DNA from: Eutreptiella sp. 'Long Island Sound 2002'
Taxonomy: Eukaryota > Euglenozoa > Euglenophyceae > Eutreptiales > Eutreptiaceae
Direction of reading: 5' to 3'
Assembly (NCBI GenBank): GCA_964036045.1
Contig: OZ038381.1
Location: 134,880,306-134,944,305, forward strand
Length of the DNA: 64,000 nt
In this document: in pieces, positions 34,970 through 44,879 of the stretch
How the letters are laid out: each line of letters begins with the position of its first letter
Position numbering within the stretch: position 1 is the stretch's first letter
Program-made: the position numbers and the translations under genes
Notes under the pieces: model-generated
The model's input: only the letters and a program-made list of their open reading frames with translations
Database searches by the model: none
What the model was told of the DNA's origin: nothing

Positions 34970-35737
34970 GAGGCCACCGTCAACCTCCTCGACCTCAACC
35001 ACCCGGCCGTCACATACTCCAAGGACGCCACAACCGCCCTCCAAGAGCTCCCGATGGCACAGGGGCCGGGGTGGGTCCCCCACCTCCTCACCTTCCAGGA
35101 ACAAGGCCTACAGCGCGACGACCCCCCGGAAACCACCCCCATATATACCCCGGACCAGAAAGCGTACAAATGCTGCTGGCACAAGGGGACCCCCCTATAC
35201 GCCCAAACCGGCATCCACGTCCACCTCGTCCACCACCTCAGCGTCCCAGGGAGGCTAGGTGTCTATGAGGTCGTCGGGGACGGATGGCAACTCAACGTCA
35301 TCAACACCCACGTCCCCTTCGGCGAAGCCACGGAACCCTTCCTCCAGGCCCTGGCCGAGGCGTACCGCCAAATGGCCATGCTCGCCCCCACAGTCATCAT
35401 CGGCGACATGAACGCTGCCCCCACCCCAGCGGACCGAGGAGGACAGGCCACACCCCAGGACCAAGCAGTCCGCGACACCATCGAAATGCTGGGGCTCGTG
35501 GACCTAACAGCCAGCCTCGAAGGCCAACCATCCCACTTCCCCCACCAAACGGATGCCGCCCCATCCCGCATCGACGTATGCTATGGCGACCCCACCACCA
35601 TCATCCGAGCGGAGGCCCGATATGGACCCCTCCCGCTGGGACCCACAGGCCAGAGCCCCCTGCACATCCGCCTCACCATCCCCAACCTTCCCCCCAGCCA
35701 CCAGAAGATGCGGACCAAGGCCTACCACCCCCCCTGA
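34970..35737 (+). pseudogene. LINE-A AP-type endonuclease (exonuclease-endonuclease-phosphatase fold)
   Basis: Reads in one frame from EATVNLLDLNHPAVTY to a TGA at 35735-35737. Catalytic signatures: metal-binding Glu in LTFQEQGL (35099-35101), GDMN with Asp 35405-35407 and Asn 35411-35413, and SRID with Asp 35573-35575. The final His of the active site (S/G-x-H-x-P) is replaced by Gln at 35651-35653 in TGQSPLHI; LINE-B has TGHRPLYI. The enzyme would nick target DNA to prime reverse transcription. The missing His predicts an inactive nuclease. The original join to the RT lies at the poly-C run about 35726-35733, where a one-base change breaks the frame. Confidence 0.82.
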
Positions 35738-36900
35738 AGATGCCCCCGCTGCATGACAAGCATGCCTGGTCCCAATATCACAGGGCCATAGACCGCGCCC
35801 GGCGCATCCAACCAGACCCCACCGACCTACTCACAGCCATGCGCACGGCCGCCGTCGCCTGCGGCTTCCAGCAACACCCCCACACAGACGACGACCAACC
35901 ACCCACGGCCCTGGGGGACATGCTCCATGACCTCTGGCATGCGAAGCAACAACTGGCGACCCTCCTCCACACCGACACCCCCCAAACCCGCCGCCAGATA
36001 CACCACTGCAGGACACAGATAGCCCAAATCAGGGCGGACCTGCAGCGGTGGCACATCCACAGGCAACAGCGCATCGCCCAAGAACACGAACGGTATGCGC
36101 AACACGAACTCCCCTACAAGGCCATCCGCCACCTCAACGACGCCATGACCGATACCGGCCACCGCACCATCACCACGGTCCGGCAGGAGGACGGCTCCCT
36201 CACCAACGACCCAGCCACAGTGCTCCAAGCCACCCAAGACAGCTTCCTCCGGCAACACACCCCCACCCAAGACACACTGGACCCGGACACCCAGGCCAAA
36301 ATCGACCGCCTCCCTCGGGTCTTCAACCACGCCCAGAGGAGGCACCTCGAAAAACGCCCCTTCACCATCCACGAAGTCCGGAAGGCCATCCACAGTCTCC
36401 GGCAACACAAAACCCCAGGCTACGACGGCCTCCCTGCAGAGGCATACTACCACCTCCCCGCCCACCTCCTCCGCGTCCTCGCCCACCGCCTCTGGGACAT
36501 CGTCACGGGGCGGACCCCCCTGCCACCAGACTGGGCAAACGTTGTCCGCCCCCTCTACAAAAAAGGGGACTGGGCGAACCCGGACAACTGGCGCCCCATA
36601 GTCTGTGCGGTCACGGAGGTCAAAATCGTCTGGACCATCCTCCTGCGCCGCATCCGCCCCCACCTGGACCCCCACATACCAGCGAGCCTCTGGGGGGCCA
36701 TCCCAGGCCGCTCCCCACACGAGAACATCTTCCTCCAGGACACCATCGCGGACATGGACCCGGTGGACCTCATCATCGCCTCCCTCGACGTCAAGGGAGC
36801 CTTCCCGAACACCCCCTGGCTCCTTCTAGAAGCGGTGTGGAAACGCCTAGGCCTCCCCTTCTACAACTTCACCTCCGACGGCCCCCCATGCAAGTCGTGA
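35728..36900 (+). pseudogene. LINE-A reverse transcriptase, fingers and motif A, truncated internally
   Basis: Follows the endonuclease one frame over. It contains KTPGYDGLPAEAYY (fingers motif), VVRPLYKKGDWANPDNWRPI, WGAIPGRSPHENIFLQD and motif A SLDVKGAF with the catalytic Asp at 36787-36789. After PFYNFTSDGPPCKS comes TGA 36898. The next conserved sequence belongs after the active centre, so motifs B and C (the Y/F-x-D-D box) have been deleted near 36880-36900. A charged helical linker (35740-36330) precedes the RT. This copy cannot encode an active RT. Confidence 0.82.
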
Positions 36901-38018
36901 CGACCACCACCCACCCTGGGGTAGTCCAGGCCGCCAACCCTGAGGACGCCACCCTCCCTCCCAAGTTGCAGTCACACCTCGCCCATCTCCCCAGATATGC
37001 GTCCCCGACCACCAAGGCCCTCTCCCTGTCCCGGCAGAGCCTGGCGTACTACCTCACCGGGGTCTTGAACGCCTCCATAGGCTTCCAAGCACCCCACCTA
37101 ACACACCCCACCACCGCCCTCCAGCCGGCCACACGCGCCGTGACCAAGGCATGGGCAGCACACGGGGGCTGGCCCACCTCCATACCCACCCGCGCCATCC
37201 GAGCGGCATGGCCCCACTATGGAGACGCCATAGGGGACGAGGTGAAAGCGGCCTATACCAGACACACCGCCCTCCTCCTTCACCGCATGACCCACAACCA
37301 CTCACCGGAGGTCCGCGAGGTCACCGCCATCCGCCTCCAAGCCGCACAACGGGCCCGCAACACATGCCCGCGCTGGGTACTCCACCAGACGGGCATGCCC
37401 ACCAACATGAACACCCGCCTGTGGAACCACCTGCAGCTTCTGCTCCCATCCCCACACCACGCCATACTCACCAACCACACGTGCCCAGAGAAAGGGCCAC
37501 TAGCGGTCCTCTGCGGGGACCTCCACCACCACCCCAAGGGCACCATCCACACCATAGACCTTGTCGGGGCCTCCATCACCGTAGTATACGTCACCCTCGC
37601 CCAAATGCGGGTCCTGCACCACAGCGGGGCACACCACACCCCCTTTCTACAGCTTCCTGAATGGCCACAATACCGCCTCTTCCACCAGTACCTCACACAG
37701 ACGGCACGAACAGCGGGACACACTCTACCGGGCAGCAAAGACATGCGCACAGCCTACCGAGAATTCACAAAGCAACACCCGCGACCCATCCCAGAGACAC
37801 CGCCCTACGCACCCACCGGATCGAAACACGAACCCGTCCCCCCAGTAACGGGCCCAGTCCCACCACTAACCCTGCTACTGGCCCCGAATGAAGCCAAACC
37901 CACGCAGACCACCGTCATCCACCACGGGGCAAAATGGCGCATACCGAAACACCACATGACCGCCCGAGACCTACCACAGGTCCCCCAAGATTCCCAGAGC
38001 ATGCCACGCACATGTTGA
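36901..38018 (+). pseudogene. LINE-A RT thumb and connection region
   Basis: Open in another frame from the deletion point to TGA 38016-38018. It starts with VVTTTTHPGVVQAANPEDAT and continues through RYASPTTKALSLSRQSLAYY, LTGVLNASIGFQ, helical segments and PRWVLHQTGMPTN. The spacing and helical character fit the region between RT and RNase H of LINEs carrying RNase H. The RNase H ORF is in the same frame 37 bp later, so the TGA is probably a mutation within one polyprotein. The function of the segment LNHTCPEKGPLAVL to about 37,700 is unknown. Confidence 0.6.
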
Positions 38019-38054
38019 GCCTGTGACCCCGAGGCACCAACCGCACCATGGCCC

Positions 38055-39686
38055 GTGCTACACCTCATAGCACGCCACCACACCCACCCCACGACCCACC
38101 TACCACCACAGGCCTACGCATGGATAGCCCCATGGTTCCACCGCACCGACACTAACCCCACGGTAGCATGGAACCCCGACCACGCGCCCAAATGGCTCTT
38201 CACCACTACACCCACATGCCCCCGCCCCGACCCGGCAGGGGTCGCCATCCGTTACAGCATGTACGAGCCAGGCAGAACGGGCAAGCACGAGCACCCCTAC
38301 TATCCACTCCACCACTCCTGCCACACACCGGAGCACCGAACACAAACCCTCACATGCCACGACCTAAACCCCGACACAGCCTACATCCTCCACTACATCT
38401 ACTCCTACCTCACACAAGGACAGCCGGAGCAGGGACTCATAGCCCTGTCCCCCCAAGCGAAGCACATCATCTCCAAAGGAATAGGGGTGTACGCCACCCC
38501 CATCCTACAGCCCACAACCCCAGTAGCCCACCTCGCCACGGGCCTTGCCATATACGCCTACCTGCCCATGAACCCATGTCGCCTCCCACAACCATCACCG
38601 GCGGACCGGCTCTTCTTCACCGACGCCTCAGGCGAATCCGCCCTCACGCCCATCACCGGGGGGGCCACCCTGCAGCTAACCCACACCGGGGGACACTACC
38701 ACATGGACCACCACACGGGCCACACCACCTATGGGGCCTCTTCCCACGGGGAGCTAGGGGCCATGGCCGACGCCATCACCGAGGTCGCGGCCCACCTACC
38801 CGCCCACTCCCCGCACATCGTCCGGGTCTGGTTCGTGGTAGACGCCACTGTCGACACGCACCTGCTCCTCCGCATAGCAAGGCAACCACTTCACAAAGCA
38901 ACCGCGACGAGCCTCGGCACCCAGGCACTGCTACTCTGGAAAGCCCTACGCAGCCTTCCCCCCTACGTCCAACTCCACATCGTGAAACAAGAGTCCCACA
39001 GGCACCAATACGGAAATGGTAAGGTCGACAACCAGGCAGTACACCAGCGCACAACACACCTACCAGCCCTCCAGATCCCTGACCTCGGCCGCAACCACAC
39101 ACACCTCCAACACGTGCCCCCTGTACCCGAGCCCCATCAGACCCCGGACTGGGTACCAGAGGACGCCCCCTATTCCTCCCACGACAGAGCGTACCACTAC
39201 CCCAACCCCGTCCAACATCTCGCCCGCGTGCTCGGCGACGCAGACAGCCGGGCGCACATCCAGGAGCTCCAGGACAGACTGCAAGTCCCCCTCTACCACT
39301 CAGCGCTCCGCCCAGCAAACGTCCCAGCCCACCTCCAGAAACGACGCATCCAGCTCCTCAGGGAGCAACTGCCTTTCCTCACCAGGGTCGCCAGATGGCT
39401 CGCCCGCAAGCACATCCACGTCCCCGACGAACACACCCGTTGCCCATGCGACCACACCACCCCGGAGGACTGGGAACACTTCAAGAAATGCCCCCTCCAT
39501 ACAGACAGGGACACCCTAGTGGGCTGGTCCCCGGCGGAAACCCTGCGACAACAGGAAGGATGGCCAGCCCACAGCCACGCACACCAGGCCACCGAACACC
39601 TCTTCCGGGACCCCCTGATCAAAGAAGCCACCATGAGAGGGGCAGTGACACAGGCCCTGCACCGACACCTCACCAAACACACGTAA
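38055..39686 (+). CDS. LINE-A RNase H and C-terminal CCHC motif
   Basis: 543 codons open to TAA 39684-39686. RNase H catalytic acids are all visible: FFTDASG (Asp 38622-38624), HGELGAMADAI (Glu 38751-38753), FVVDATVDTH (Asp 38841-38843) and QYGNGKVDNQAV (Asp 39027-39029), in the usual order and spacing. The domain would remove RNA from the RNA-DNA hybrid. At 39441-39497, CPCDHTTPEDWEHFKKCP gives a C-x-C...H...C motif like the C-terminal zinc motif of many LINE RT proteins. The first ATG of the frame is not necessarily a start, since the ORF continues a broken polyprotein. The active site looks intact although the RT is dead. Confidence 0.85.
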   Translation: MLHLIARHHTHPTTHLPPQAYAWIAPWFHRTDTNPTVAWNPDHAPKWLFTTTPTCPRPDPAGVAIRYSMYEPGRTGKHEHPYYPLHHSCHTPEHRTQTLTCHDLNPDTAYILHYIYSYLTQGQPEQGLIALSPQAKHIISKGIGVYATPILQPTTPVAHLATGLAIYAYLPMNPCRLPQPSPADRLFFTDASGESALTPITGGATLQLTHTGGHYHMDHHTGHTTYGASSHGELGAMADAITEVAAHLPAHSPHIVRVWFVVDATVDTHLLLRIARQPLHKATATSLGTQALLLWKALRSLPPYVQLHIVKQESHRHQYGNGKVDNQAVHQRTTHLPALQIPDLGRNHTHLQHVPPVPEPHQTPDWVPEDAPYSSHDRAYHYPNPVQHLARVLGDADSRAHIQELQDRLQVPLYHSALRPANVPAHLQKRRIQLLREQLPFLTRVARWLARKHIHVPDEHTRCPCDHTTPEDWEHFKKCPLHTDRDTLVGWSPAETLRQQEGWPAHSHAHQATEHLFRDPLIKEATMRGAVTQALHRHLTKHT

Positions 39687-39692
39687 AGCCCC

Positions 39693-39866
39693 ATGGAGGC
39701 AGCAGCACACCTCCAGCTAGAAGCGGTCCGCAGAGCAGCGGCCCAAATGGTACACCGCAAACACCTCCTGCTAACACACGCGGAACAACTCACCGACCCC
39801 ACCGCCAGGGAACACATGCAGCGTCTCATCCATTACCATGCCGTGCATGACCCAGACGTCCACTAA
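39693..39866 (+). CDS. short tail ORF after RNase H, likely C-terminus of the same protein
   Basis: A 57-residue ORF in the RNase H frame, starting at ATG 39693 only 6 bp after the TAA. It is helical and charged (AAHLQLEAVRRAAAQMVHRK, TAREHMQRLIHYHAVHDPDV). Because frame and composition continue, the TAA may be a nonsense mutation and this the native C-terminus. It overlaps the start of the next ORF by 29 bp. Confidence 0.5.
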   Translation: MEAAAHLQLEAVRRAAAQMVHRKHLLLTHAEQLTDPTAREHMQRLIHYHAVHDPDVH

Positions 39867-42860
39867 CCCGCTCCGCGCCCCGCACGCGCCCCCCGTCTCC
39901 ATCCACAGGTCTCCAAGGCACCACCACAGCGCCCCGAGACCCGTCTCGCACCCAAGAAGCCACCCGGCACCGCCCAGTCCGGCCGAACCCAGCCAGGGCC
40001 AACCATCCATCAACGTAGACGCGCAAGACCCCGGCAGCCCATCCAGCCCACCCCCCCCGGACCCGGGGCACCCCCCCCTCACACCGGCCACCATCCGCGA
40101 CCCCGACCTCCTCCGAGCGACCCTCCAAGACAGGGCCCCGACCACCCCCCTGGGCTGGTACCGCCTACAAGAGGACTGGACCAAGCTCACCGTCAAAGCC
40201 CTCCGGGACCTGACCACCCCAGGCAGCGGCCTCCACGAGGCCATCGTAGACCCTGTACTCTGGCGAGCCCGCAAACACACCCGGGGCCAGCCCATCTGGA
40301 TCCCCCCCATCGAGTGGGGCCAGGCCCTGACGCACGACACCGGCAGCAACGTCACGCGTCGAGGGACCGTACGCCTACGGCGGGCCCAAGCGGAGACGGA
40401 CCACCCAGCGGACCCGAACCACCCGGAGCAGTGGGAACAGGCCACCGCGCCCAACCGCGACACCGCCCTCCGCGCCGCCGGCCTCCGCACCCCGGACGAC
40501 GACCTCCCCCCCCCACCTACAGACAGTGACCACCCCCCGCCGGAGGTCTGGGTTACAGTCCTCGAGCGCGGCCACTACTACGTGATAGCCGCTATGGCTA
40601 CGTCCCACGGCCCGCAATGGATCATCCAGGGGACAGACACCATGTTCGCCCCGAAGACCGCCCCACCAGGGGCAGTGGGGGACCCCACCACCCAGCACAG
40701 GATCCTCAGGGGTCTCCTCCAGCCAGGGGACACGCCCCCAGCCCGCGCCCTGGCCCAAATCACCTCAGGGAAGGCGGGCTACCACCTGGGATTGTCCATG
40801 CTCTGCCTAACCCACTGGATCCAGCGCCACTGGCCACCCACGGGGACCGTGCCCTGGGTTTGGGCCATCCCCACCGCCCACACACAAGTCGAAGCAGGCC
40901 CGGACACACGACCAAACCCCCCCCCCAGGCCGCAGCAGTCCCTCACCTGCGGGTACCACGCCATCCACAGGGTCCTCAACCGCGCGGGTCTTAGCCCAAA
41001 GCTAGCATGCCCCCTTCCCACCACTGACCAAGAGGTCCACCAGATACGAACGCTCGTCTGCGAAATCCTTGCCGCGGCAGCAGAAGACGGCAAGCTTCTC
41101 CTCCAAACCGCCCGGCCTACAACCGCCCACGCAAGCGCGCAGCAAGCGGACACATACACCGGCACAGCACAACCCCCCGCACAATCCCCGCCCATGCCCC
41201 CCCCCTCTCGCTGCTCAACCGGAGACCCACACACGCCCACTATCGCGCGCACCCCGGGGCCCCGTGACACGGGCCTCCCCCACCCGCCCGAACACCAGCA
41301 CACGCCCGCCACACACCCACCCACCGGCCACCCTTCACCGCCCCCCACACTCGACAACCCACACACACCCGCCAAGGGGAGCCCCACGCCCCGCGGCACG
41401 CCCACCCCACCCAGTGGCCCGCCCACGCCCCCCACACACACCCCAGAGGACCCAGGGCAACCTCCCCCGGCCCCTGAATGCAGCCCACGCGAACTGTTCC
41501 CCCCCGCTGACACCAACCCACACGACCTCGCACATTGCAGGACCCGGGCCCAGCCGAGCCCAGAAAGAGAAGGCCGCAGCCCCGCGCCTCCCTCCCCCGC
41601 CGCAGCCGACCAGATCGGCCCGCCGGGCCGCCAGGTCACGACCGGGCCCCCCCAGCCGCCCGCCCCCAACCTACAACCCGGGGACATGCCCTCCATCCTC
41701 CCCGCCGTGGCCGCAGCAGAAGCCGCCGCCCGCAAGCCCGCCCGCATCACAGCCCAACCCGCGTCCACCACCTCCTCCTCGTCCTCAGCCTCGTCCACCT
41801 CCTCCACCTCATCCTCCGACCCCCCCCTCCCCGCCAAACTCATCCTCAAGGCCACGGCGAAAGCCAAAGCCGCGGCCGCACGCATCAACCCCCCAACCCC
41901 CACACAGGCGACTCAGGCACCCCGGCAACCCACCGGGACGACCCCCGACCCGGCATCGACGCCCTCACACCTCCGGACAGAGGTACTCCTCAACCTGGAA
42001 CCGGACCCCATCCCCAAACCCGACCCCAAACCCAAACCGGACCCCAACCCCAAACCCAACCCCAAACCCAAGCCGGCGCCCACGCGACCACACACAACAC
42101 CGCATACGCAACGAGACAAAACCACCCGATACCACCCCCGCCCGGGCCCTCGCCCAAGCCAAGACCCCCCACCCACCACGACCCGCGCCCCCCTCCCGCC
42201 GGCACCCACCACCACCGCGGAGACGGCCACCCAGCACGACCCCGTCCAAACCCTCGTCAAAATCCCCGTCACCAAGCGCCCCGTCATCCATCCCCCACAA
42301 ACCACCACCACCGCCGGCCAAACCGACCCAGGGACGTGGGACCCCTCAACCATCGTCACCGTCAAACCCGGCCCCCAACCCTTCCCCCATGCCCACCACA
42401 TAGTGCAGCCCCGGGGACTGCCCACGATGCCCAACCCCCCACCCCCACAAGGGGGACCGGAAAACCCACAAGGACTCCATGGGCCATACCCGCAACACCA
42501 ACCCCACCACTACACACACCACCACCACCAGCGGCCCCACCACCACCACTACCAACACCACCCCCACCACTACCACTGCCCAACGCCCTACCCCACCGGG
42601 CCACAACCCCCCGTACACCAACAGCACCAGCGGACGGGATGGCAGCCGCCGAACGCCCCGCCCGCATACCCACCCCCCCCGTACCAGCCACCACCCCCGT
42701 ACCAGCCGTACCCCCGCGGCCACCATCCGATGGCCGAAGGGGCCCCATGGACGACGGGGGACCTCCCCCCCCAACCAGCACCGCGTGACGCCCCGTACCC
42801 CCACGGCCACCATCCGATGGCTGAAGGGGCCCCAAGGACGACGGGGGACCCCCCCCCCCC
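39838..42860 (+). CDS. possible Ulp1/C48-like cysteine peptidase with long Pro-rich tail
   Basis: Starts at ATG 39838, overlapping the previous ORF. Residues 82-390 are well-structured. GHYYVIAAMATSHGPQWIIQ at residues 245-264 gives His246 (40573-40575), GTDTMF gives Asp267 (40636-40638), and PRPQQSLTCGYHAIHRVL gives Gln366/367 and Cys371 (40948-40950). His, Asp, Gln, Cys in this order, with CG after a Gln and helices between (YHLGLSMLCLTHWIQRHW), is the Ulp1/adenain-type arrangement. Such peptidases cut SUMO-like or polyprotein substrates; some transposons carry them. Beyond about residue 400 it is Pro/Thr/Ala-rich with a KPDPKPKPDPNPKPNPKPKP stretch and a His/Tyr-rich patch. The true frame is probably lost at the C12 run 42849-42860; the open frame runs to 44475 without conserved content. 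It could be a third LINE-A ORF or an ORF1 of a separate element. Confidence 0.5.
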
Positions 42861-43942
42861 AAGCGGCGCCGCACGAGGCCCCCCAGAGGCCGCCGACGCT
42901 TACGGACTGGCCCGACTCGAGGGACGAGGGCCGGTCCCGCAAGCGGCGGCGCTCCCGCTCCCCCCCCGCACGGCACACTCGCCCACGGCGCCCACACTCC
43001 CACCGCGCCTCAACCAGCCACTCGCGCCGCTCCCGCTCCCCCAGGTACCACCACGACCCCCAGGGACCCCGCTCCCGTCGCTCCCGCTCCCCCGGGCACC
43101 ACCACGAGCGCCACCGCCGCCCCATGTCCCCCTCCCCCTCCCCCCACCGGCCACCCAGCCCCCGCCACCACCACTCCCGCTCCCCCCGACGCAGCCAGGC
43201 ACGCCACTGCCGCCCCACTTCCACCTCCCCCTCCCCCCACACGCCCCGCCGGGCTCCCCGTTCCCCCCGCCACCCGTACCCATCCACCACCCCCAGCCCC
43301 CGCGACCACCACTCCCGCTCCCCCGGACGCCACCGAGCGCGCCACCGCCGCCCCATGTCCACCTCCCCCTCCCGCTCCCCCCTCCGCCCGTACCCGTCCT
43401 CCACCCCCAGCCCCCGCCGCCGCCGCTCCCGCTCCCCCAGGCACCGCCACCCCCGCCACCACCGCAGGTCCACGTCTTCCCCCCGCCGCTCCAGGACCCC
43501 AGGCACGGACCCCACCCCCCCCCGGGCCCCCGCCTACCTCGCCTGGTGGTCTCCCTCCGCTCTGCAGGAGCTCCGCCGCTGGGTGAAATGGGCCGGAGGA
43601 GCGGGAAGGCACGAAGGGATGCACATGGTGCATACCTTCGAGGAGGTGCGCACCCGCACCCCCGCAAACCCCAACGAGGCCGCCCCGGAGGCCATCATGC
43701 CGCAAGCGGCATGGGAGGCCCTCCTCCGCGATGCGGTCCAGGGCCTCCGCCCCCCCTACACCCCCCAAGCCCTCCGCCAGTGGCTCCAGGCCACCCACCC
43801 CCAAGCCTGGGCCACCGGCGCCCCCTCCCGGCCCCGCCCCCCCCACCACCACCACACCAGGAAGGGGCAGGACAAGGGCAAGGGAAGGGCAAGGGGCACC
43901 AAGGACCACACAGGCAAGAGGGCACGGAAGGGCCCCAAGTGA
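42861..43942 (+). pseudogene. RS-rich C-terminal part, one frame over
   Basis: After the C12 run the frame that keeps biased but protein-like sequence is the one ending at TGA 43940. It has a bipartite basic run GRSRKRRRSRSPPARH, many SRSPRR/RSRSPGHH repeats like SR splicing factors, then a compact acidic/aromatic block (AYLAWWSPSALQELRRWVKW, MHMVHTFEEVRTRTP, AWEALLRDAVQGLRPPYTPQ) and a Lys/Gly-rich basic end. The compact block suggests a real folded C-terminus. Joining to the peptidase ORF upstream is inferred from proximity and the homopolymer. RS domains bind RNA or other RS proteins and are usually nuclear. Confidence 0.45.
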
Positions 43943-44464
43943 GGGCAGGCACACGCAGGGACAGGGCGCCGGAAGCGACACCACATGGGGGCAGGACACC
44001 ACCCAAGAACCAGGAAGGAGCGGGAACGGGGACCAAGACACGGAGGAAAAGGGCACCACGACAGGTACCACGACCCACACCGACGGGGAGACCAGCGCCG
44101 CCCCACCCCCACCAAACACCCCAACACACACCACCGAAGCAAACATCGGACGCCATGCGGATCACACCAGCGCACGCCCACCGGCCACCGGAAACCACAC
44201 GGAGAATGGAGGGCACACCTACACGGGGAGAACGGGCCACACCCACAGAGGAGGCCGCAGGGAACACCGCCGCACGGCACACCACCATGCCCTCACCGCC
44301 AGCCGACGACCCCGACCACCACGAAGGCCAACTCACAGGCACCGGAAGAGGACGAAAGCACGGCCGCGGCACCCACGACTACGGACCGACACCCCCAGAG
44401 GACACGGGACCAAGGCACAGGCCCCCAGGGAGGGCAATCCCACAGACCGTCACGCGACCACACC
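43943..44464. other. probable 3' untranslated or spacer sequence
   Basis: A/G/C-rich, low complexity, with many ACAC and GGAAG words. No domain in any frame. The + frame used by the RS ORF reopens at 43985 and runs without stop into the phosphofructokinase-like fragment, giving a chimeric ORF; I consider this chance. Confidence 0.4.
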
Positions 44465-44879
44465 ATGGGCTATAAGGGCCGGGCTGCGCTACCGTCGCAG
44501 TTTGACGCAGAGTATTGCTACGGGGGCTTGATCTCGGCTGGTCTCACGTCCGTGAGGGCGTCCGTCACCAACCTGTTGCGTCCAGTGGAGGAATGGCACT
44601 GCGGCGGCACACCGATCCCGTCCATGATGAATATCGAGCACCGCAAGGGGAAGCGAAACGCTGTGATCGATCGCGAAGGCTTTGGTGCTGCTGGACGGTG
44701 CCCCCTTAAAGGCCATCTCTGAGCGCCGTGAAGACTGGAAGTGCCAAGAATACTACCGATGCCCCGGACCCCAGCAGTCCAGCACCGGAGATATGGACAT
44801 CCCCCTGACCCTACAGTGTGAGCTCATCCCTGCCGGCGGCACCGACCAGGACCCTGCCAGCGCAGCCGAGCTGCAGTGA
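44465..44879 (+). pseudogene. pyrophosphate-dependent phosphofructokinase, C-terminal fragment, frameshifted
   Basis: Translation from 44465 gives GYKGRAALPSQFDAEYCYG, then ASVTNLLRPVEEWHCGGTP and SMMNIEHRKGK. The order (GYxGR-x-x-x-PSxFD, VEEW-x-x-GG-x-P, SMMN-x-E-x-RKGK) is characteristic of plant/protist-type PFP (diphosphate-fructose-6-phosphate 1-phosphotransferase), C-terminal third, a cytosolic glycolytic enzyme. At about 44667-44675 the frame slips by one: the next frame gives ALVLLDGAPLKAISERREDW and YYRCPGPQQSSTGDMD, the family's end, to TGA 44877-44879. About 7 residues also seem missing after YCYG. The N-terminal two-thirds and the active site are absent nearby. It is a gene fragment or pseudogene, possibly a captured exon; a sequencing error or intron at the slip cannot be excluded. 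Confidence 0.78.

Larger units (their letters stand above)
31032..39866 (+). mobile_element. LINE-type retrotransposon A, decayed
   Basis: Order on the + strand: long ORF1-like region (31032 to about 34960), AP-type endonuclease (34970-35737), RT fingers and motif A (35728-36900), RT C-terminal part (36901-38018), RNase H with a C-terminal CCHC motif (38055-39686) and a short tail ORF (39693-39866). Lesions: in-frame stops at 32865-32867, 33513-33515, 38016-38018 and 39684-39686, frame changes before and after the endonuclease, and loss of RT motifs B and C. No target-site duplication or poly(A) end was found. It is homologous to LINE-B at 59-64 kb but clearly diverged, so two related families or old copies are present. 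Confidence 0.8.
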
